From positions 157,709 to 221,708 of the forward strand of contig VCJN01002586.1 of assembly GCA_006384855.1 (NCBI GenBank): a stretch of 64,000 nucleotides of DNA, written 5' to 3'. This stretch comes from Tetraselmis striata (taxonomy: Eukaryota; Chlorophyta; Chlorodendrophyceae; Chlorodendrales; Chlorodendraceae). Made by a program: the position numbers and the translations under genes. Positions 57,097-64,000 of this stretch are shown here, one piece after another (position 1 is the stretch's first letter; each line of letters opens with the position of its first letter). Under the pieces are notes generated by a model. That model searched no databases. It was not told the origin of the DNA and saw only the letters and a list, made by a program, of their open reading frames with translations.

Positions 57097-58140
57097 TCAG
57101 TAATCACCAGCGTCGGCGCAGTCTGCGAAGCAAGCGGCCATATAGGACGTGGCGCCGGTGTCGAGCACCCACTGGTCAGGTAAGGTGTGGATGCTGGGCA
57201 AGGCTGTTTTATCCTTACAGGATGTCATGGAGATAGCGAGAGCCAACCAGCGAGCAACGTTGGCATCAATACACGCTCCAAGTGCACGACGTCGTAGGTT
57301 CTCAGATATGCCAAGGAGGTTGAGCGTGGACTGATCGAAGCCCATGCTTTCGCAGCGGACGTCGCAGTCAGGTTCCGTCCAGACTTCATCGAGGAGCAGC
57401 ATGCCGCGGCCCGGGGTTGGGCCGTGCATTCTATATGCCCAGGTTCCCTTGCGAGATGACAGGAGTTTTGGAAGGACGTTGTCTTTCGGGCGCGGGGGAG
57501 CCGCCCATGCATGCGAGAAGTTGCCACGGGTAAGCATGTCATCCACTGTCACTGGTGGTCTCACACATCGCTGATAGTGTCGTCGCAGGTCAGCAAGGCT
57601 GTGAATGTTGGTCCAGAATAGAGTGTCACGTCGTGCAGTGGAGCCCAGTTCGTGTGCTCGTGCGAGCATGGGCTGCCCAAGGGCTGCGCGGATCTGTGGT
57701 AGCCGAGCCGCGCCAGTGACATTTTCAACCACATAGTTGAGACCACGCGGCTGTTGGCGTTGGATCCCATAAACGAGTCTGGTCGTCGCAGAGAATGCAT
57801 GTGCTCGGTCGTCTCGCATGCCTAGACGGAGCCCCGCAACAGAGAACGGTTGACACGGTGGGGAGCTGACCACCAGCTCGACAGGTGGCAGAGATTGGAA
57901 GTCCTCAGCCGAGAGTTGGTTGACATCTTGTGATGGGAGGCGATCAAACGCATTGTCCACGGCCGCACGTGGCAAGCTGTGATACCATTTGCTTTGCAGA
58001 GTGTGTAGCTCCGACTGAGCTGCTGCCGCGATTGCACGGTCGTTCTCTACCAGTGTCACCATACTAAAACGATGCCCTAATGAGCACAGCTCACCAAGGC
58101 TGATGAAAGTATCTCCGCTGCAGAGGCCAACGTAGTGAAT
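57097..58140 (-). CDS. C5-cytosine DNA methyltransferase fused to Copia protease
   Basis: The uninterrupted ORF runs 58,062-57,097 (321 codons). Coding sequence for motif I extends upstream in the same frame to about 58,140 (HYVGLCSGDTFISLGELCSL). Methyltransferase motifs in order: SAM-binding G-rich start and LVEND (motif II), SSPPCQPFSVAG with the catalytic Cys (codon at 57,853-57,855), VVENV (motif VI, about 57,720), ARRDTLFWTN (motif VIII-like), and a C-terminal MGFDQSTLNLLGI...LGACIDANVARWLAL (motif IX-X-like). The spacing and C-terminus recall DNMT3-type enzymes, but with PCQ instead of PCN. About 30 codons later the same frame gives the Copia aspartic protease DQWVLDTGATSYM (DTGA at 57,151-57,162), then stops at 57,097. 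The initiation point is unclear; in a Copia element it would be part of a polyprotein. Confidence 0.85.
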   Translation of the reverse strand: MHYVGLCSGDTFISLGELCSLGHRFSMVTLVENDRAIAAAAQSELHTLQSKWYHSLPRAAVDNAFDRLPSQDVNQLSAEDFQSLPPVELVVSSPPCQPFSVAGLRLGMRDDRAHAFSATTRLVYGIQRQQPRGLNYVVENVTGAARLPQIRAALGQPMLARAHELGSTARRDTLFWTNIHSLADLRRHYQRCVRPPVTVDDMLTRGNFSHAWAAPPRPKDNVLPKLLSSRKGTWAYRMHGPTPGRGMLLLDEVWTEPDCDVRCESMGFDQSTLNLLGISENLRRRALGACIDANVARWLALAISMTSCKDKTALPSIHTLPDQWVLDTGATSYMAACFADCADAGDY

Positions 58141-59780
58141 AGGCCATGACTTGCTAAAGGCTGTGCTATCGGGTTTCAGGTGTTGAATCTCTGTGAGGGG
58201 GCAATGCTGTCCAGGATGTCACGCTCTTGCTGTTGGCATGCATCTCATGCTGACAGTTGGTCTGTAGCGTCAGTGCGGGTGCACCAATGCTGCGCGCGGC
58301 GGCGAGCTCGGCGGCGTTGACGCTGTGTGCGGCGTCGCCATTGTCGCTTGGCATCGCGGTCAATCAGCCCATTGTCATAGTGACGAGCTACATTGTGATG
58401 TAGTTCTGCGAGCGCCGTTAGCGCACGCCTCATGTAAGCACCTCCAGGAGAATCATCATCGTAGTCCGGATCACTGCTATCATTGGTGGAGTCAAGAGCG
58501 AGAGACGGCATGTCTCCCTCGGTGTGCGCGGTGTGGGCAGAGCGCTCATGCTCATCCTCAGAAGGGTCATCTGACGTGTCAGAGTTGGATTCGAGGTCAG
58601 GCATGTCTCCATCACTGTCTGTCTGGGTAGTGTAGGTATCGCTGACATGCATAAGGTTGCCTAGGCCTGGAGTGCTGCGCAGTTATTGTCTGGGGAGCGT
58701 CGACAGTGGATACCGTGCCGGGCGTGGGATGTTCATGGCGGATGCCAAGCGCATTGAACCGCCCCTCGGCTGTCTCGCGAGCAGATGAGACCCATAGAAG
58801 TCGTAGTCCTGAGGTGTGCCTTGAAACGCTTCCAGAGCCGCAACTGCAGCTGAGCTCTCCATCTGTTTTGTGTGGGACTGGCGAGCCATATGGGTCTTGT
58901 CCGGTTGAGCAGCCGTTTTGGGCAGGGGCTGGTGTCTGCCCCGCATGCGGCTGAAAGTCAGACACATCTGGCGCTTGGTGCGACGGCCACTCGGCGGTAG
59001 GGCTGTTAGATGAGGTGATGCAGCTGGTACATGCTTGAGGCAACATGCGTACACGTACTGATGTAGCCATTTGAGCTCCTCGTCACGGCGTTCCGAGGAG
59101 CTGAGGATTGCTGGCTCCGAAACCAACTCCTTGATTTCCATGACAAGTGTTCCGGCCACTTCCTCCATCGCGGCTTGTGTGGCCCGTTCTTCCACTGCGA
59201 GGGCATGCGCTCGCGCGAGTGTCTCACGCTGCCGCACAAGGAGAGGCTCTTCGTCAGGGCCACCAAGGCCACGCCCTCCTGCCAATGCTTGGTACAGGTT
59301 GACTGTGGTCGTTGTCAGCGGAGTGGTTACCGCGCTTGTCGCGCTGATGCCGTGACGAGTCTTGGTTGGCACCCACTGCCACATGCCTGCATCCCCTCCA
59401 TGCGCGCTGGAACTGCTCGCATCGGGCATGGGCGCCGGACCTTTGCCCTTGGCTCGCGTTGACAAGCGGCGTGCCACAGGGGGGCTTGACCCCGAACAGA
59501 TTGGCTCGGATGTGGGTGAGCGGGCTGGTGCAGAGATCATGAGCGGTATGCTCTCGTCGACAAAGGTGAGAGTGCCAAACGGGCTCTGCAGCAGGGACAT
59601 TGGGGAGCTGCGCACCAATTTTATACCGGATCTGTCAACCGACCAGGCTTGCGGCGGCATTGGGGGCAGTGAGTGGGGTCTCAGCAGGTGGGAGACTCGC
59701 GTCATCCGCAAGGAAGCTAAATGACAGTGCGCCAAAGTCGTGAGTAGGAGCGGTAGTTGTTGGAACAGCGTCCGCTGCAA
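58141..59780 (-). pseudogene. Copia element: extra segment between gag and methyltransferase
   Basis: Coding-like sequence absent from ordinary Copia elements. After a frame change near 59,690 a long open stretch (to 58,683) includes a probable helical segment (ARAHALAVEERATQAAMEEV, EELKWLHQYVYACCLKHV) and DYDFYGSHLLARQPRGG. It is followed after a stop by an acidic region (58,480-58,650; DSDGDMPDLESNSDTSDDPS, DPDYDDD) and a basic Arg-rich stretch (RRRTQRQRRRARRRAQ, about 58,275-58,325). At least two further frame changes separate it from the methyltransferase. No known domain is recognised. Confidence 0.6.
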
Positions 59781-60956
59781 CATGGGTCTTGGCACGACAT
59801 TCTGATTCACGGTGCCTCTGACGCCCGCAGGTCTAACACTTGCCACTGAACGGACGAGAGGTGCGGGGGGCACTAGGACCGGTGTGGCGGCCCCGGAATT
59901 TGCGGAGTTCCTGTGACTGAGCTTGGAGCTGAGTTTGTATCTGCTCCAGCTGCGCCATCAGGGCTGCAATGTCGCCTGATGGAGCGGTCGGCGGTGATGA
60001 AACGGCTGCCACTGGGGGTGCGGATATCCGAGCAGGCCCTGCGGTGAAGGCTCCAGTCGGGTCCGTGCTGGGACTTGGGAGTGATTGGAAGAGCGCTGAT
60101 TTGTAGGGAGCAAAAGTGGTGAGTGAGGTGTCCATTCGTAGTGCAACGCGGTACATCTATATCTCGGGATTCATGCCATGTTTGAAGAGGGTCAACATTT
60201 CACGATATGTGATGTGACCACCTGCATCCAAGAGCGCACTGCGGCATTGCTCCAAACGGCGAGCGTAGTCACGCACCGACTCGGTTGCACGCTGCTTCTC
60301 ATCCAGGTCACGACGCCGCTCGAGGGCTTCACCTTCATAACTCGGGATGAACTCGAGACGCAGAGCTTCCAAACAGTGGTAGGCTTGCCGACCATTGGGC
60401 CCAGCATCCTCACGGGCTGTCAGAATTGCATTGACTGCGATTGGGTGCTTGTCAAGCAGTGACAAGAGCAGCTGGGAGACCTGCTGGTGGTGATACGCAA
60501 TGCATGTGTCGTCGGCATCACTGGGCTCAAAGATGGTGCGATAGCCCTGCACATTCTTGATGGATTCCTTGAATTGCACGAGGAACATGCGGAAGGCTGC
60601 GATATCGTGACAGTCTGACACTTGGAGGTATGTGAACTGCTTGGGCCGGAGTTCAGCGTCACGGCGCAGACGGCGGTCATCTGCTGCAGCTTGGGCAGCA
60701 GCCGCAGCACGAGCTGCAGTTGTTGCCGCATGAGCCTCTGCAGCAGCAAGAGCGGTTGCATCATCACTAGGCGGGCTTGTAGCCCGGCTGCGGCGGCAGC
60801 GGCAGCAAGAGCCTGGTGATGTTGCGCAACAGCATGAGCCTCCGCAGCAGTAACAACAGCGGCTGCGTCAGCAGACACACAGAGTTCTGCTCCATGCGCA
60901 ACACCATCAGTGATGATGCCACTGGTTACATGTGCTGGCGGGTTAGCGTCCGCCAT
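59781..60956 (-). pseudogene. Copia element: gag
   Basis: Start ATG at 60,956 (MADANPPAHVTSG). An alanine-rich N-terminus carries a frame change near 60,780. The main helical domain (60,157-60,650) contains TYLQVSDCHDIAAFRMFLVQ and ATESVRDYARRLEQCRSALL, typical of retrotransposon capsid-type gag. A stop (TAG) at about 60,154 interrupts it. The nucleocapsid zinc knuckle CxxCx4Hx4C is visible at about 59,795-59,840 as C-stop-TCGRQRHRESEC, with a stop codon between its first two Cys. Confidence 0.8.
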
Positions 60957-61929
60957 GATGAAGGTGGCGAAGGTTAGCGAGTTACGCATACTAAGGGGCA
61001 CTTACTAGTATATCCCCGCAAGGTGAGGCCTGGTGCCAGTAGTGCGCCCGCCTCTCTGTTAGACTTGGGCACCTTGCTCCGACAGAACCAGCTAGAAACA
61101 CCCCAGCGCCAAAGCACTGATGTCAGCGAGGGCTCAAAAATCGCACTCCCAAAGGAATAAAGGCAGCTGCAGAGAAGCATGCCTAGGAGTGTGACCGACA
61201 CACCCCTCCTCAGCACACCGGTGATGGAAACGAGAGCGCCACCAACGCTCGGAAGACCGAGAGGGGCAACCGAAAAGGCAGCCCACCAGAGACCATGTGG
61301 GGGCAGCCAATGCAGCACCCACGGAACAGAGCAATGCGCCCACAGAGGAGTGTCAGCAAGGCAACTCCGGCGTGCAGTAAGCCATAACCTTTTGGAGTTG
61401 GTGTAGGTTGTCTTGCAAACAAGCGGCAGCTGAGGGTGGCTTAGAATATGTTAAAGTTCTCAGGGCTCAACAGAGCCCTTAGTACTATCAGCGGCTACAC
61501 CTGCTGGCTATGGGCTCAGGCGTGGATGCTAGCTGGTGCACCTTGGCACTGATGTATTCCAATATATAAAGCATGTTGAGCCGCCGTTCTGGCGGCTCTT
61601 GTCTCTAAACTACTGGCTGAGGTGGTGCCCAGAGTTGCATGACCATCTGAGGTCATTCTAGAGTGTCTATGTTCGCCTCATGCCTGTTGATGGCTCTCTA
61701 GGAACTAGGCTCCTTCATGTATTATGCCATGTATGTACTATACCAAATAAGTATAAGAATATAAAATATAATATAGTATCAGTATATACCATAAGTACTA
61801 CTGCCAAATATCGGCGCAACACATGCAGCTCTCAGTGGGCAGTGCAGTCTGCCAAACACTGCAGTTGGTGGCCTTATTGTCAGATCAGTAGATCAGTAAC
61901 AGACCAGTGTAATCTATTACTACTCAACA
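60957..61929 (-). repeat. Probable 5' leader and LTR of the methyltransferase Copia element
   Basis: About 80 bp upstream of gag the minus strand reads CTACTGGCACCAGG, where TGGCACC could be a primer-binding site complementary to a tRNA 3' end. Minus-strand TGTTGAGTAGTAATAGATT at 61,929 is a candidate LTR start. The 3' LTR is not recognisable because the element is truncated at 54,981, so the LTR cannot be confirmed by comparison. Confidence 0.35.
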
Positions 61930-62503
61930 CTGCTGTAGTGCTTCCCTTGACCCTTTGGTTCCTTGGCAGCTTGGCGACTTCGTGGTTTCCTTGGCTCAGT
62001 CTGTCTTGGTTCTTGGCTCCATGACCTCCTGCTTGACCTTGGTTTCAGGCTTATGTCTCTCTTTTCTGGCAAGCTTTCATAGTTGCTTTTAGTTCTGTTT
62101 GTAGTGCGCACATGTTCAAGCACTGATGTAAGTAATGAAGACAGTACAGACGCTACCCGGTACCGAACGGCTCGCTGTACCGGGCGGGGCACCGATTGAG
62201 GTCGAGCTGTTATTAAAAACCCGTTCATTACTTTTGACGCCTGTAGTATGGCAGCCGCTGACGAGGTACATGTGTTTTGTAGTTCTGCTGTGAGGGGATG
62301 CGCTTATGGTGGCGAGAGTCTGTGCTACTCCGAGGTTGTGAGGGTGAGAATGTTATGATTACAGTTCCGGCAGGGCGCCGTGCTGATATATCAGCAGGCG
62401 CCGATCGGCCGACGCGCCTACACGCCTACGCGCCTGGCGCTACGCGCCTTAAAGTGTGCTACTGTTGATTAGGGTTAGTGAGGGTATAGGATATATCCTC
62501 ACA
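61930..62503 (-). repeat. 3' LTR of the Ty3-type element
   Basis: It begins after the polypurine tract (minus strand AGCGGGGTGGAA, 62,504-62,515) with TGTGAGGATATATCC. Part of it (about 61,960-62,130) recurs at 26,497-26,690, proving a dispersed repeat. The far end near the Copia LTR is not exact. Copia may have inserted into or next to it. Confidence 0.6.
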
Positions 62504-62538
62504 TTCCACCCCGCTCTGATGAATCTGAGCCAGCAGAT

Positions 62539-64000
62539 TCACGGTGAAAACCTTTGCGGGTGGCTCGCCTTAGCAGCAAGGTATGTTGGTGAGGTCGAGA
62601 TATGTTTGTATCGTTCTGACAGCATATAGTGCTGCATCAGCGGTGAATACCGCATCGTTTCATAGGGGCTCCAGTCATCTCCGGTTGCTGGAAAATTATG
62701 GAACCTTACTTTGAACAGCAAGGCTTTGCCCTTTGCATACAGTCTGGGGTATAGTGCCAATTTACAATCAGTGATGTCCGCAATGATTGGGTCATCAGTT
62801 CTGCGCGTCTGTCTGCCAATCAAGGCATCCGGAATGTCTGTTTGCGCAGATATAGTATCCCAGGGTCTCAGCTTTGAGACATAAAACACTGGGTGGCACT
62901 CAAGCTCAGGTGGTAATAGTATTTTGTAGGCCTGAGGGTTCACCTGTTCCATGACCTCATATGGTCCTACATATCGTTGTTTGAGCTTGGGACACTTATG
63001 TCCTCTTATGATCATATCGTCAGTTTTTACCATTATTTTGTCACCGATCTGAAAAGTCATCGGCTGTTTATTGTTTTTGTCATGGTAATGTCTTTGGTAT
63101 TCTTTGGCAATTATGATGTTTTCATGCACCAAATTGTGTATATCTTGGATTTTTGACAGAATGTCTATGGTAGTTTCTCTCACTCCAGTTTTGGGATTTA
63201 CAATATCGATTGGCAACTGAGGATGGAAGCCATATATTGCCTGGAATGGAGTAAATTTTGTGGTTGACGATTCTGTGTTATTGTAATTGAACTCAGCAAG
63301 GGAAAGGTAGTTGACCCAATCCTGCTGGTTATTGTAACAGAATGCTCGCAGCAACTGCTCAATGATTTTGTTGAGAATTTCAGTCTGTCCATCAGTCTGC
63401 GGATGATATGCAGTACTGAGATTTAAAGTTGTACCAAGCTGTTTGAACAGTTCTTGGAAATATGATGATGTATATTTGACATCTCTGTCTCCTATCATAA
63501 AGGTACTGAGACCGTGGAGTTTGTATATATTTTTGATGTACAGTTGTGCCAGTTCAGGAGCCGAGATGGCTTTCTGGCATGGTATAAAGTGTGCCTGCTT
63601 TGTGAACAAATCCACAAGTGGATTACAGTCATAACCATCCACTGATGGTAAATTTGTGAAAAAGTCAAGACTGAAATATTCCCATGGTACAGTTGGTGTT
63701 GGCAGTGCTGGTAAAGCCGCTGCTGGGGCCTGCGTATGCTGTTTTGTCAGCTTGCAGACATTACAGTTTCGAATATATGATTTTATGTTTTGGTGCATGT
63801 GCGGCCAGCAAAAAATTCTTTTGATCAGGTTCTCTGTCCTGAGTATACCGTTATGGCCAGCCGTCTTAATATCGTGATGTTCTTTGATGATGCTCTTTTT
63901 GAGTTCATCATCATCATCATGGCTCAGATCAGTATGGTAATTATGGTGTTCTTTGATGATATGGTTCAGATCAGTATGGTAATTATGGTGTTCTTTGATG
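62539..64000 (-). CDS. Ty3/gypsy chromovirus-type integrase (pol C-terminus, partial)
   Basis: Open frame running off the right edge. It contains the HHCC zinc finger (HDIKTAGHNG ... HMHQNIKSYIRNCNVCK), the catalytic core with SLDFFTNL (Asp), IGDRDVKYTSSYF (Asp) and DGQTEILNKIIEQLL (Glu), the GPY/F region (KQRYVGPYEVMEQVN), and a C-terminal chromodomain-like segment (ALLFKVRFHNFPATGDDWSP). A chromodomain places it among plant and algal chromoviruses. The integrase is intact as far as seen, unlike the other elements here, so this copy may be young. RT and RNase H would lie beyond 64,000. Confidence 0.92.
   Translation of the reverse strand, partial: IKEHHNYHTDLNHIIKEHHNYHTDLSHDDDDELKKSIIKEHHDIKTAGHNGILRTENLIKRIFCWPHMHQNIKSYIRNCNVCKLTKQHTQAPAAALPALPTPTVPWEYFSLDFFTNLPSVDGYDCNPLVDLFTKQAHFIPCQKAISAPELAQLYIKNIYKLHGLSTFMIGDRDVKYTSSYFQELFKQLGTTLNLSTAYHPQTDGQTEILNKIIEQLLRAFCYNNQQDWVNYLSLAEFNYNNTESSTTKFTPFQAIYGFHPQLPIDIVNPKTGVRETTIDILSKIQDIHNLVHENIIIAKEYQRHYHDKNNKQPMTFQIGDKIMVKTDDMIIRGHKCPKLKQRYVGPYEVMEQVNPQAYKILLPPELECHPVFYVSKLRPWDTISAQTDIPDALIGRQTRRTDDPIIADITDCKLALYPRLYAKGKALLFKVRFHNFPATGDDWSPYETMRYSPLMQHYMLSERYKHISTSPTYLAAKASHPQRFSP
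63921..64000. repeat. 42-bp in-frame tandem duplication at the N-terminal side of integrase
   Basis: CAGATCAGTATGGTAATTAT (plus GGTGTTCTTTGATGATATGG) occurs at 63,925 and again at 63,967, a 42-bp period (14 codons) that keeps the gypsy pol frame open. It continues past the window edge. Confidence 0.85.

Noticed and set aside
1..64000. CRISPR arrays, bacterial operons, riboswitches, rRNA genes
   Set aside because: None seen; intron-rich genes and retroelements show nuclear eukaryotic DNA.

Overview
The window is nuclear DNA of a green alga, most likely a chlorophycean chlorophyte. The evidence is a plant-type mitochondrial complex I subunit (NDUFB2), a green-lineage chloroplast ATP-synthase assembly factor (CGL160 type), short exons split by many small introns with GTGCG- or GTGAG-type donors, TGTAA poly(A) signals, GC-rich gene islands in more AT-rich repeat deserts, and a mixed load of LTR, tyrosine-recombinase (DIRS-like) and DNA transposons. 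I do not assign a species.

Layout. 1-5.6 kb (-): PepN-type M1 aminopeptidase, 3' part outside the window. 7.3-8.9 kb (+): CGL160-like gene. 10.1-12.8 kb (-): eIF2B alpha. 13.5-17.5 kb: transposon graveyard (Tc1/mariner relic, gag-like and tyrosine-recombinase ORFs). 17.8-18.2 kb (+): NDUFB2. 20.1-22.9 kb (-): torsin-like AAA+ ATPase. 23.3-31.4 kb: mobile DNA, including two TIR elements and a 483-codon ORF with a restriction-endonuclease-like domain. 31.9-34.4 kb (+): polytopic membrane protein. 38.3-41 kb (-): AlkB-like dioxygenase and an RRM protein, possibly one gene. 41.2-50.7 kb: Copia and DIRS-like relics. 51.1-52.6 kb (+): RING-H2 membrane E3 ligase. 53.3-64 kb: nested LTR elements on the minus strand.

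The most notable object is the minus-strand Ty1/Copia-type element at about 55-61 kb. Between its gag zinc knuckle and its protease it carries about 2.6 kb of extra coding sequence. This ends in a C5-cytosine DNA methyltransferase fused in frame to the aspartic protease (57,097-58,140). The gag, integrase and RT parts are broken by stops, frameshifts and a large RT deletion. The methyltransferase-protease ORF is open from just after motif I through the protease DTGA motif.

A second genome-scale signal is that introns of the host genes carry long homopolymer tracts that are almost always poly-C on the sense strand, often directly after the 5' splice site. This pattern helped assign strand and intron structure. 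Exon boundaries throughout were read by eye from splice sites, reading frame and family similarity; no alignment or search was run.
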